Origin: Thuidium tamariscinum
Taxonomy: Eukaryota > Streptophyta > Bryopsida > Hypnales > Thuidiaceae
Direction of reading: 5' to 3'
Length of the DNA stretch: 64,000 bases
Assembly: GCA_947034885.2 (NCBI GenBank)
Contig: OX344757.2
Coordinates: forward strand, 21,260,001 to 21,324,000
How positions within the stretch are numbered: position 1 is the stretch's first letter; every line of letters starts with the position of its first letter. Position numbers and translations under genes: made by a program. Below the pieces are notes generated by a model, which saw only the letters and a list, made by a program, of their open reading frames with translations, was not told the origin of the DNA and searched no databases. This document shows, one piece after another, positions 1-10,352 of the stretch.

Positions 1-886
1 AAGGTGAGCACACACGCCCTTGGACTTGCAATATAGTAATCAAATGACACTAAAGAAGAATTGAAGAATGGCAATAGAAGATGGTAGTGTTTGATGTTTG
101 AAAATGATATTAGAATGATAAGAAGTGTAAGAGTTTAGAGGTGTGAAATGAGGGGAGGGGGAGGCCTTTTATATGTTTCCAAGGCCTCCTCCCCCCTCAA
201 GTTACGAATAAAACTAACTAAGAAAAACCCAATTAACGAACTAAAAATCTACCCTACTGCTGTAGCAATTCTATCTTTTGGAGAAATGGTCCGATCGCCA
301 AACGGACAGCGCCATTAGCTCCAGAAGACCCAAATTAGTCTAAGGGAACCCCTACCCCTTACTCTCGGAACCCAAATGTGCTCCAAAGCTAACATTCACG
401 AACCGGTAAAAAGGGTGGAAAATCTATCTTTTGGAATTGATTTTTCCCAAAGGTTTTGACTAGTCCAGGTTGTTGGGAAGGTCCAAGAATGTTGGAAAAG
501 AGTCTAAGTTGACCCGAATCGGACTCCGTATGCTCCCCGTGCGCTGGTCAACTCGCAAGAGTTTTGGTAAAAAACCTAGAAAGTTGTTGCCGCCGCTGGT
601 TCTGGTACTTGCCGCTATCAGAATGTCTTGAAATTTGGCGGGACTCTTATTTAGGCTAAAACATACTATCCTAATCTTTTAGTGGGATTTTACCATCACC
701 GTGGAATTTTCCATGAATTTCCAATTGTCGGTAAAAGCGGTTGACTTCCCATGGAGTCAATTCCGTAATCTAGAAAATTACGAAACTTTTAGGGGATCTT
801 CTAGGAAGTCCCCTAATGACAAGTGCAAAGTTTCACCAAAAACCCACACTGTCTAACCAAAGCAGAAATTGCACTGTGGCGGAATT
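1..886. other. GC-moderate stretch without a recognisable gene
   Basis: This segment is less AT-rich than the DNA after about 1250 and contains a CT/GA-rich patch near 150-195. No reading frame of useful length or splice-flanked exon was recognised on either strand. It could be the decayed edge of a larger retroelement or a gene flank that starts outside the window; neither is shown by the sequence. Confidence 0.4.
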
Positions 887-994
887 AATTCCTCCGGGGA
901 GGAATCATTCCCGTACAAGGGAATCTCCACTAGTTGGCTTAATTCCTCCGGGGAGGAATCATTCCACACGAGGGAATCTTCACCAGTTGGCTTC
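887..994. repeat. 54-bp tandem duplication
   Basis: Two adjacent copies start at 887 and 941 with a period of 54 bp. Each begins AATTCCTCCGGGGAGGAATC, which contains an 8-bp inverted pair (ATTCCTCC/GGAGGAAT) around GG, and each ends AGTTGGCTT. The copies differ mainly by a few transitions plus small changes near the middle. Short overlapping reading frames across it are by-products of the repeat. Confidence 0.85.
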
Positions 995-1559
995 GCCATG
1001 ACGCCAGTAGAAGACTGTTGGACTCCCGTGGTGCTAGTGTCATTTCCTGTGAATTGCGTAATATCATGTCTAATCTCCCGATAAGTTGTAGAAATTGGCT
1101 CTAAGGAGTCTTTTAAGGTACTCTAAAATATTTAGACCCAATTCTCCCTCATTGACAGGAATTGTATCAATCCTACTGTGAGCACTCTTTTTAGTCGTTT
1201 TTAACCATAATTACCCTAAATACGAGCAATAAGCGAAAAAAAGAAAAATCCGAGGCCTGAGTGACAAAGACATGGCTCACAAGAGGCAATATAAATTTTC
1301 TCTTAGTCATCCAATTGGGCTTTATTTCTTTTTTGCAAAGGTGTTTAGCATAGGTACCTTGTATCAAAATTTAAAAATACTCCATTCAAAATTGACGTCA
1401 TAAAAACCTACTTAAACATTCAATTGATAGTTCTATAAGCAATTGTCTCTTAAGTATGAAATACTATAAAAGAAATTCAAATATCTTGTGACAATATGAA
1501 ACATGTGATTTCATCTCAAGGAAATTAATAAAATTATTCTCTAAAAAAATGGTGTAATA
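995..1559. other. AT-rich intergenic DNA
   Basis: Composition falls towards AT-rich after about 1250. I see no coding exon, RNA gene or delimited repeat here. Confidence 0.5.
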
Positions 1560-1773
1560 GAGCATATAAAAAATGATACTAACATTTAAGCACTTAAATG
1601 TTAAATGCCAAAAGCACCATATTTTGGTGTCCCAAAACTTTGAAGTTAAATAAACCTTTCTATTATTGCTTTTGGTATAGTTTTTGTATAACTTTAGGTG
1701 TTTTATAAAGACCCTTTAAATTCCATTAAAATTTTATTTTGATAAAAATTACTAATGGTATTTTTAGATGCTC
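1560..1773. mobile_element. Short Harbinger-like MITE, degenerate
   Basis: The left end begins GAGCATATAAAAAATGATAC and the right end is a related inverted copy ending in GATGCTC. These ends resemble the GAGCATCC termini of the clearer copies at 17960, 37104 and 42781. The flanking triplets are ATA (1557-1559) and TTA (1774-1776), one change from a TTA duplication. At 214 bp it has no coding capacity. Confidence 0.55.
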
Positions 1774-3031
1774 TTATAGTCTTCAATATCTATATTAATG
1801 GTAAAGAGTAACATAGAGCTAACACAAGAAAAAAAACATTTTTGTATTCATATTATCATATGAATTTTGAATCTCTAGTCTACAAGGGCTTAAGAGACAT
1901 TGATAGTGACTTTAAGAGGTTTTATTTCATTTTTTTTGTTCATGTCATTTATGAAGTGGCATTTTTTTAATTCAAAAAAAATAATTTTTAGAAATATAGC
2001 CATTGATATCTTTTGAACTATAGAATATTAAAGAAAAATTTAACATTTTGAAATTCAAAAGAAAAATATTCTTGTCAAAATCACAAATAATATTAATTGA
2101 GGTGAAATTTTAGGAGTTATGTACCAACCTATGTAAGTATGTGGTATGAGCAATAAACTAGAAAAGTCTATATTAGCCACCTTAATTTGCAATCTAAATA
2201 CCTTGAGGCCAACTCCAAATTAAATCAAATTTTATCAAAAATGAATTATGATTTTTTTTAATGAATTTTCTAATTTTTGTGAACTTTTGAAGTATGTGCT
2301 AGGAAATTACAAAAGAATCCATAGAGTGAAGTCATAAACCTCATTCAACCAACCTATAACTACCTTTTCATGCATCTATAGGCACTTTCCCTCTAAGTCT
2401 CTAGACTCATCTCCAAAATTGACAATTTTCTAAAAATCGTCATAAACTACTATTTCAAGGATTATTTTCGAATTAAGATACAAACAGAAGTCGTAGAATT
2501 TGAGTTTTAGATTCTATCTATATGGTTAGATTCACCAATGCTATCATCAATGTTTTTTTATAAATTTTGAAAGGAAAAATTCAAACTTCCTTCTAAATTC
2601 AATTTCAAACAAAAATTTTCATTTTTGGAGTAAATTTTGTTGAAATGGACTCGAAATGAGGTTTTCTTGACATGGTGATTTCTTTTTGGAGTTTTTATAT
2701 TTATTAATTAAATGACTTCATTTTTGTAATTCCAAGTTTGAACTAGAGTCAATGCAACCTTGGCTTGGACAACCACTTGATAAACTTCCACATTTGTAAT
2801 TTTAGGAGAACATGTATTCTAGTAGCACCAAATCCAACCCTTGGATAGGACAACAATTTTATAAAGTATCTCTACAAATCATGATGACTTTTATCCCAGT
2901 TGTAATGAAAAGGAAATTTGGTTTTTAGTTTGTATATGTTCAGAAAATTGAATATCAAAACACTTCAAGGTTAGGTACTCACTAAAAATTGATTGATACG
3001 TTAACCCATTTTGACATTAATGCACTGATTA
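1774..3031. repeat. AT-rich DNA with a dispersed-repeat copy
   Basis: No gene was found. Roughly 2500-2960 is a diverged copy of about 34900-35330; both share stretches such as TTAGATTC..ACCAATGCTA, a run around GACAACAA, and AGGATGACTTT-like text. A second match links about 4600-4950 with 35760-36030, so the two regions may be remnants of one long dispersed element of 2 kb or more. Confidence 0.5.
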
Positions 3032-3304
3032 AGGTAGGTACACCTAAAAGCGTCACTTTCTCATACTGAGCCTAGTTCCTGCTATTAATGAGTTCAAATT
3101 TTTATGTAGTCTTGTAGGCAAGTGAAAGCATGTTCCAACGCACCAAAGAACACAAGATTTGGATACCGTATGCAAAAGTTATTAACAGTCAAAGTCTGTT
3201 TCTGAAAGCGCCATCTACAGTCTGTGAACATGACTGATTTCGAAAATGTATGTGCACTGTAGATGGCGCTTTTAGGAACAGGGCGCTTTTGGGTGTACCC
3301 ACCT
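3032..3304 (+). mobile_element. TA-flanked 273-bp MITE, copy 1
   Basis: The element starts AGGTAGGTACACCTAAAAGC and ends in the inverse, GCTTTTGGGTGTACCCACCT. It is flanked on both sides by TA (3030-3031 and 3305-3306), the target duplication typical of Tc1/mariner-class transposons. It contains a second internal inverted pair near AAAGCGCCATCTACAG and CTGTAGATGGCGCTTT. There is no coding capacity. Copies at 4080, 8384 and 50849 (the last inverted) share internal text such as CAAGTGAAAGCATGTTCCAA. Confidence 0.85.
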
Positions 3305-4079
3305 TATGTCAAAAACTTTCCACGTTTGCACATTTTTCTAAACAAATTTGGATGATTTTTTGGATGGAATTGGACAATGAATTAAATTAAATTAGTCTAC
3401 TTTAAGCCTATAATGCCACTATAGATACTAAGTGTCTGATCAATGATATAGAATTCTTGCATGTGAGACAAAACTGCAATTGTTCATCCATGTAATTATG
3501 TACAAAAAGGGGAAGTCATAAATAGTAGTTTGATCTCCAATAAATACTTTTGAATTTTTTTAAGTAGATGATTTGCATTGTTTTTTTCTGTTTTTTTGTT
3601 TTGTTTTGACACAAATGAAATGGAAGATTTGCACCGTTTCAAAAAGCATGATACCAGCCCATCCTTACTTGGCATTAGATGGCATCATGTCATTCTTACA
3701 CGGAGTGCAAGAATGACATGATCCCTTTGATGCCAAGTAATATTCCAACCAGTTGAATAGTTCAAAAGGGGAAGGGAAGGGGGGACCACTGCCTTTGACG
3801 GACTCCGTGCACTCAGTTGTGGCCAGCCAATTTCATCTTGCCTGTTGTAAGTGAAGTTCCAATGTCCTTGTTTAATCACCATTCATCAATAAGTTCTGAA
3901 TCTAGACAGCTTTTGTGTGCACCTGGCCCTGAAAAGAATCCACGTTCATTTGGAAGTTGGATTGTTGGAAAGCACTTTCACTCTGGAGGTTTAACTTTAT
4001 GCGAAGTATATTAGAAACTGATTTAACTGAACTTAAGAACTGGAATGAACACCATGAACTTAGCATAATTTTGACTGTA
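3305..4079. other. AT-rich spacer with a hairpin
   Basis: No gene was recognised. The strong fold-back at 3665-3740 is listed separately. Short reading frames at 3685-4166 overlap one another on both strands and resemble nothing I know. Confidence 0.45.
3665..3740. other. 76-nt near-perfect hairpin (fold-back)
   Basis: The left arm starts TTACTTGGCAT and the right arm ends ATGCCAAGTAA, a perfect 11-bp outer stem. An inner stem pairs ATCATGTCATTCTT with AAGAATGACATGAT, with a small bulge between stems and a loop of about 10 nt. It could be a very short fold-back transposon or a small-RNA precursor. The sequence alone does not decide, and the loop is short for most plant miRNA precursors. Confidence 0.6.
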
Positions 4080-4352
4080 AAGTGGGTACACCCAAAAGTG
4101 CCACTTATTCATACTGAGTCTAGTTGCTGTTATTGTGCTGCTGTGATTTTTCTACAGTCTTGCTGACGAGGGAAAGCATGTTCCAACGCACCAAAGAACG
4201 CAACATTTGGATACCTTATGCAAAAGTTATTAACCGTCAAAGTTTGTTTCTGAAAGTGTCATCTACAGTCTGTCTACATGACTGATTTTGGAAATGTATG
4301 CACATTGTATATGGTGCTTTAAGGTTAGGTGCGCTTTTGGGTGCACCTACCT
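4080..4352 (+). mobile_element. TA-flanked 273-bp MITE, copy 2
   Basis: This copy has the same length and orientation as the one at 3032, about 1 kb downstream. The left end reads AAGTGGGTACACCCAAAAGT, the right end GCTTTTGGGTGCACCTACCT, and TA flanks it at 4078-4079 and 4353-4354. Many differences from copy 1 are transitions, as expected of methylated, decaying DNA. The ORF that runs through it is fortuitous. Confidence 0.85.
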
Positions 4353-6670
4353 TAATAGCCTAGCTCCCATTTGGCTTGTCGTAGGTTGGGTTACCTTAGT
4401 GTAAAATAACACTTTGAGTTGCCTACATCCACAACTGAAACATTTCAATTCTAAACATGCAAAGTTGTTGCCTTCATAAACACAAATTGGCTACATACTA
4501 CTTGTAGAGCCTTCTTATTATGAAAACATGCAAGTCAAGCAAGTTTAAGGTTGAGGTATCAATAGCCGATCCTTTAAGCAATTTTACAACACATTGTTAG
4601 TAGAATGAAGGGGTGGAAATTTTTCCTATGAAGGAAGATAGGAAATATGGGGATAGAAAAAATTTCAGAATTTTATTTGCAAAATTGAAGTTATTGTGAA
4701 TTTTGGGAGCCAAGAAGCACATTTCACCCATAACCATTAACCAAAGTCTAAAGTCTTCCAATTTTGATCATTCCATAATTACTTTACGCTCACTTATATT
4801 GATGACTACTATGGGACATGTGTCATTACTTTAATGGTTCCAACCTTGAAAAGAACCCAAAAAACACATTATTAGCTTTGATTGGATATTTCCTATACCT
4901 TTGATTGGAAATAATGCACCCCTAGAAGTTGATTGTTGAATGTAGGTGACAATTGGTGCTTCAACCTTATTCTATGAGAAAGGCTCCATCTTATGGCACA
5001 AAGTTTCTTTTTGAGTGGAATATAATATTTTTAATTAATCAAAATCAATCCCCTTGGAGATAGGAATGATACCTCTTTAGATACCCTAGAATGAATTAGT
5101 TTATTTTATAGAAAGTCATTGGTTGGCTAGGAAGTTGCCTTATTAGTATTAGTAGGTGGTTGGAAAGTTGCAATACAAAGAGTCCCTTGCTTTTGGAGGG
5201 AACAAAAAGGACTCCCACCCACCCATCCAAATGTTGATTATTAATGTTATGATCTTAACTCTAAACTTATTGCAAGAAGCTTTTGTCAATTTAAAGCATC
5301 CTACCCTTTAGTTTGGAGTCAACAAATGAAAAAATGAAAGATAGTGTGGAATATGGAATTAGAGTGTATAGATCTATATCTTGGTTAATATGGAATATAG
5401 TTTTTGCCCATTGGACTATATAGATTGAGAGGTTATAACATTTGAAATTAGAAAAGCTTAGGTACTTATCCAAAATAATTTTATGCTCTATTCAATTAGG
5501 TCATTATACTTAGATTCAACTTTGTAGAGAAGGGGGTACTTTATATCCAACTTTTGGGATTTGGATCAATGAATAAGTAGTTAGGTTAATTACTTGCATG
5601 TAATTTTCAAAGATAATTGAAGTGTTTGAGATATTCAAAGCTATCTTGCATGAAGAAGATGTCAAAAACAACTACATGAGCAAGATTTCAATTTTTTTTT
5701 GTAGAACTTGTTTTTATAAAGAATCGAAATCCCAGTAGTCTATACAAGTTTCCTTTCTCTTAATCAAATAAACGTGATAACATTAAAAAATATATAAAAT
5801 CTCATAAATTTTCACTAGAATAAGTGCTAATGGTTTTAAGGTTGTTATAGAACTACCATTTTTAATTCATTGAATGAAAATTGGAATTTTTTCTCATTTT
5901 CAATTGCACAATATTTCTCTATACTATTGTGAGAATTGGGTTTCATATATTGCACGATTTGAGCATTCAAAGTTAATGAAAAAAATTCCCAATTTGGCTA
6001 ATTGCTTGCCTTTCTATTAACAAGTTGCCCAAATTGCCCCAAAATTTTTAAGGGCCACATCTTTTAATCCAAACACATTTTCAAAAAATAAATTATAAAT
6101 TTTTGGGAAACTTACAAAAATTTGCATCTTTGATAAAATTTTCAATTTTATATGCTCAATACTCACTTCATATGAATCTACCCAAGCTTTTAGAAAGTTC
6201 TATAGGAGCTTAAAAAACTTTAGATCGGGGTAGCTACATCAAAACAAAGTCAATAACTGCACATTAGATCATCAAAATCCTTCACATTATATGTTCCATT
6301 TTGCCTCCATTTTCATCATCTTCATTCATAGAATATTTATTGATGTTTCAATAGGGGAATTTTTATTTCTATCCATTGCAAACCTACTAAAAAGAAGTGT
6401 AAGAAAAATTGGATGTACAAGTGTAACTCTTCATCCTCAAATTTACAATTGAAATCATTTATCAGCTACATTTTTGATTCAGCAACCTTTTAGAGTTATT
6501 ATTAACCCCTATGACCATAATAATTCTATTTGTGAAGGGTCCCCTTGAGTAAGCAATGGAAAAAGGATTCTTGCTCCCCCCCCAATAGTATATACTCCCT
6601 CTGTTTTTGGAAAAAGATCCGTGTTTCCTTTGAGTTATACAAAAAAAACACAAATCATTTTAAAAGCAAA
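4353..6670. other. AT-rich intergenic DNA, no gene
   Basis: No exon or RNA gene was seen. About 4600-4950 is a diverged copy of about 35760-36030. A TACTCCCTCTG motif at about 6593 matches one at 7793; in many plants such text ends Stowaway-type elements, but no partner end was found here. Confidence 0.45.
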
Positions 6671-6843
6671 CATAACATTCAATAGCCCATAGAAGGATTG
6701 CCTTTCCCTTTGTGAAGTCCCCATCACCTAATTTCATTTGACATTTCTTGAAGTTTGCAACTTTAGTTATTGAATGGTGTGGGATATTCCACACCATTTC
6801 ATCCGCTGGGAGGCAGTGTGACAGGTTATTACTGAATGTTATG
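6671..6843. mobile_element. 173-bp inverted-repeat element, copy 1
   Basis: The unit starts CATAACATTCAATA and ends in the inverse, TACTGAATGTTATG. A second copy of exactly the same length lies at 54016-54188 and is almost identical by eye, much closer than other repeats in the window. An internal 20-bp palindrome (6776-6795) has one mismatch here and is perfect in the other copy. No clear target duplication was found. The reading frame on the minus strand across it is incidental. Confidence 0.75.
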
Positions 6844-6997
6844 AAGGTAGTATTTTTGAACAATATACAAATAAACTCAGAATTTGAACATGCTATTTTT
6901 AGGAGCACCCCAAACACACAATGATCGTAATTTCTCATGTCTACAAGGTGTACATTTTAGGCCAAAGTGGGTTTTGCACCATTTTTTGTTGTTGCAG

Positions 6998-7093
6998 GTT
7001 ATCTCATCAGCGGTGCCTAGCTATCTCCTGTTCCCGCCCACACGATTCCATGCTGTTTGGGTCCCAGCCTTGGTTGGCATGTTGTGCATGTGT
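6998..7093 (+). pseudogene. Isolated exon-like fragment of unknown gene
   Basis: A 96-bp open stretch of exactly 32 codons is preceded by a good acceptor (TTGTTGTTGCAG) and followed by a good donor (GTAAGT). The translation begins VISSAVPSYLLFPP and continues into a hydrophobic part, WVPALVGMLCMC, as in a membrane segment. Local GC is higher than in the surroundings (about 6960-7260). I recognise no family and found no partner exon, so it may be a captured or relic gene fragment, or chance. Confidence 0.3.
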
Positions 7094-7219
7094 GTAAGTT
7101 CTTGGGATTGGGGACTTGGGAGGGGTGCAAACAGAACGGTGAAGCTGGAGTGCGGCCATTCTGCACCGTGGACTGACTTGCTCCAAATCTGCCGAAGCCA
7201 GTGGAAGCCAGGCAGGGCT

Positions 7220-7740
7220 GCAGAACGCTATATCATACCAGCGAAGGTGGGCCCAGCGGGGTAAATCTCATTTTACTAGGGGTTGACAAGGGGTTGGGGT
7301 TTATGTTTGTGTTGGGTGTTTTGGTATGTTACGGCTCCCACTAATTTGGCAGAACGTTAAAGAATACCATCAAAAGGGGGTCCAGCAGGGCAAATCTCAT
7401 TTTACTAGGGGTTGACAAGGAATTGGGGTTTATATTTGTGTTGGTTTTTTTGTTACATTGAAAGGCCCCCTTGCTAATTTAGGGTCTCTGATTCTGAATC
7501 TGAATTCTGAATTCGAAAAAAAATAAAAAATAAAAAATAAAAAAAATTCAGCGTTTTTCCCCAAGGGTTTTGATGGTATTCTTCGACACACTCCGCTAAT
7601 TTGGGGTCTCTGATTCTGAATCTGAATTCAAAATTTGAAAAAAAAATAAAAAAATGCAAAAAATAAAAAATTTCAGCGTTTTTCCTTGGATAAATCCAGC
7701 TTGCGGGGCCCACCTTTGATGGTATGATTTAACGCTGCGC
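7220..7740 (+). mobile_element. Mutator-like MITE with same-family insertion
   Basis: The outer element begins GCAGAACGCTATATCATACC and ends GGTATGATTTAACGCTGCGC. Flanking 9-mers GGCAGGGCT (7211-7219) and GTTAGGGCT (7741-7749) agree at 7 of 9 positions, and both differences are C/T or G/T changes. A second member sits inside it at 7349-7594. Without the insertion and its duplicated 9-mer the element is about 266 bp. Internal landmarks shared with the copies at 45041 and 51978 are CTCATTTTACTAGGGGTTGA and GCTAATTTGGGGTCTCTGAT. Confidence 0.8.
7349..7594 (+). mobile_element. Mutator-like MITE nested inside its relative
   Basis: The 246-bp element begins GCAGAACGTTAAAGAATACC, and its right end is GGTATTCTTCGACACACTCC. 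It is flanked by ACTAATTTG (7340-7348) and GCTAATTTG (7595-7603), 8 of 9 identical. The duplicated 9-mer is part of the outer element's own conserved GCTAATTTGGGG motif, which proves that this copy inserted second and in the same orientation. The A-rich core yields spurious reading frames. Confidence 0.85.
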
Positions 7741-7792
7741 GTTAGGGCTTGACAAGCAGACCCGCACACCTGCGCCATACCTGATGAAAATA

Positions 7793-8143
7793 CTCCCTCT
7801 GGTTCACAGTGCGGTGGAAACACCCAAAACTGTTGAAATAATGAATTCAACATAGGTGGAGGCATTTTTTTCTAAAAATAGTATTTTTTTAAGTATTAAT
7901 GAGTGAAAATCACGAATATTAAAAAAAAAATTGATTTTTCGGATGTTGTATGTAATTTTTATGATTTTCCAAAGTATTGGCTCCCTAGACCATTAGAATT
8001 GTTCAATAGATGCTCCCAAATCTGAACTCTGTTAAAATCAACAATGAGCCTGTTAAATTTTGGTATGTGTCCTTAATATGCATCAATGAAGTAGAGTCAA
8101 ACATTTGGCAAACACATTAACTGCAATCTAGGGAAGGTTTTGG
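7793..8143 (+). mobile_element. Inverted-repeat element, AAACACCCAAAAC family, copy 1
   Basis: The unit contains GGTGGAAACACCCAAAACTG near its left side and an inverted, decayed end (GGTTTTGGATG) near 8130-8140. It aligns in reverse with 41376-41759 along its whole length and in part with 54785-54965. The left margin may begin with TACTCCCTCTGGTT at 7793. No clear target duplication was found, so the borders are approximate. Confidence 0.6.
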
Positions 8144-8279
8144 ATGAATATAGGATCCATTGCAAGGTACAAGTGTGGTATTGGGTGGTTCTCCCTTAAT
8201 GCTAATGTTTCTTTTGTGTTTTACAATGGATTGGAAACATCATATTCCATATTGTTTAGAAACAAAGGCGGTAATTTAA

Positions 8280-8800
8280 CCCTAGAAGGATGGGTTAGTC
8301 TCTGTGGAATCATCGGCTTTTGCAAGAGTATGAATCATCTACTTCAAAAAATTCAAAAGTACTCATTGGAGACTAAGCTACTAGGGTGGGTACACTTAAA
8401 AGTACCACAAATTGGTATTGTGCTTAGCTACTATTATAGAGTTGTTCAAATTTTTATATAGTCTTGTTGGCAAGTGAAAACACATTCCAATGCACCAAAG
8501 AATGCAACATTTGGATACAATGTGTAAAAGTTATGAAGGATCAAAGCTTGTTTTTCTAAAAGTGCCATTTACAATTTGTGTACATAATTGATTTTGGAAA
8601 TGTACACAAACTACAAATGGCGCTTTGAAGTCAGTTATGCTTTTGGATGTATCCACCTCATTCATGGCCTCCCTTTCTGCACAAAATTCCAAAGATGAAC
8701 AATTGCAATTTTGTCTTGCATACAAGAATTATGTATCATCCATTGGACACTTAGTGTCTGTAGTGGCATTAGAGGTTTAATATTATTCTAGCTCTCCAAC
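8280..8800 (+). repeat. Dispersed repeat carrying the 8384 MITE
   Basis: Text on both sides of the MITE (GGATGGGTT..GAATCATCTACTT on the left; ATGGCCTCC..GCACAAAATTCCAA and GACACTTAGTGTCT on the right) recurs without the MITE at about 8970-9215. Related fragments lie at about 3420-3500 (CTAAGTGTCTG..AAAACTGCAATTGTTCATCC) and at about 51850-52310. It is an old dispersed repeat, not a gene. Confidence 0.65.
8384..8658 (+). mobile_element. TA-flanked MITE, copy 3, with empty-site match
   Basis: The element starts GGGTGGGTACACTTAAAAGT and ends GCTTTTGGATGTATCCACCT. The left flank is TA (8382-8383); the right flank is CA, a one-base decay of TA. A nearby duplicate of the host sequence lacks the element and reads straight through at one TA (near 9082). 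This supports both the element borders and the TA target. An ORF on each strand overlaps it by chance. Confidence 0.85.
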
Positions 8801-8959
8801 TTTGCCTATAAGAATGACCAAGCCATCTTAATAGAAATTTGATTATTTAATCCTTGAAGGATAGACTAGTAGCCATGGAAATCATGCATTTTAATACCAT
8901 GTGACATCATCTACTTTGAATAAGCCAGATACACTCATTAGCTACAAAACATCCTTGTC

Positions 8960-9215
8960 AATGTTTAAAGGTTTACCTTGTAAGGATGGGTTGGGCTTTG
9001 TAGAAATCATCATTTTGAAACATTGTGAATCATCTACTTTAAAAAGATTCAAAAGTATTCATTGGAGACCAAACTACTAGTCATGACCTCCTCCTTTTTG
9101 CACAAAATTCCAAGAATGAACAATTACACTTCTATATATCTTTCATGCAAAAATTCTTTGTCATCCATCAAACACTTGGTGTCTATAGTGGTCTTACAAG
9201 GTTAATTAGAGGTAA
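8960..9215 (+). repeat. Duplicate of the 8280-8800 repeat, unoccupied
   Basis: The text GATTCAAAAGTATTCATTGG..CTACTAGTCATGACCTCC matches the flanks of the MITE at 8384 but contains no insertion. It continues to a stretch (CACTTGGTGTCTATAGTGG) matching 8748-8770. No coding features are present. Confidence 0.7.
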
Positions 9216-10352
9216 AAGTACCCCATAGTAGGTAGAATGACTAATGCAATATGATATTGTTGTTTAGAAAATGTGGAAATAAATTTTAGTGGTAGATAAG
9301 CTATAAAAAACAACATCATAGTTAGAAAAAAAATTCAAACTTCATCTGATTTCTTAAGAAAAAATTACACAAAGGTATTGCCTTAGGCTTCCTATAAAAG
9401 TTAGTAGATATGCTTGTCAATGTCAAAAAAATAATTGTTGTAGAACTTCTACTAACCTATGCTTGACTTAACACATGCCTTCTCTAATCCATAATGACCT
9501 CAATATCAAATGTTGATTTCTAATGCCAAAAATAAATTAATGTACTTTGATTTCAAGACCAATTTATAGTGAATTGATGTAATTGAGTAATTTAATTAAT
9601 ACATAGATTTTGCCCATTTTAGACACATGTTACCTTTATTTTATGCAATCAACTCATTAAAACAAGCACTTTTTTCCTTCATTTGTTTGTATTTTTAGGT
9701 TTCCAATAGAAATAGTTTTAAATTTGTTTTTCCCTAGATGTTTGGAATTTCCAATATCCACAACCTAAAATGGGCTTTTTCCTAGAAGTCTAGAATGGAG
9801 TGTTCTACGTTTCTTGTGTTAAGAATTCAAATTTGAAGTAATGTACCTAACTACACTACTATTAAATCTTTAAGATGAATACATATTGATGTTGAAAATG
9901 TACACAATCACAATATAGGACTTGTGCTAGTTTGAAACAAGGTTTTGAAATGGAGGGCTCATAGCTTTTTGAAATATCTAAGTAATTTAGTCTTTGTTTA
10001 CAATGAGTATATTGATGTAAAAAATGTATACAATTACACTACAATAGCTTGTATTGGTTTAAAATCCATCCTTGTAATTTTTTCAAATATCCAAATAATG
10101 CATTCTTTTGTACAATGAAATTTCTTTGATATTTTAATAACAATTAACCATTTTGAAAATATTAACTATATTTTATGCTTAAAATTTAAAATTTGCTTCA
10201 AAAGTTTAGTTTCCTTGCATTAAGCTAGTCACCTATCCCACTCTTCTAGATTACAATTAACATTATGTTGGATAATTCATATTACTAATTTCATCTACAA
10301 TCTACTATTTAGGTTGTCCTTTGACTTTAGTTTTTAGTCTACCATTCAAATA
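9216..10352. other. AT-rich intergenic DNA
   Basis: I see no gene, exon or delimited repeat. The stretch is rich in poly-A and poly-T and has few CpG dinucleotides. Confidence 0.5.

Noticed and set aside
6593..6660. Stowaway-like TACTCCCTCTG end
   Set aside because: The motif is short and no inverted partner was found; a similar motif at 7793 belongs to another family.
7474..7865. Minus-strand frames rich in Phe and Ile
   Set aside because: They translate the A/T-rich core and the nesting of Mutator-like MITEs.
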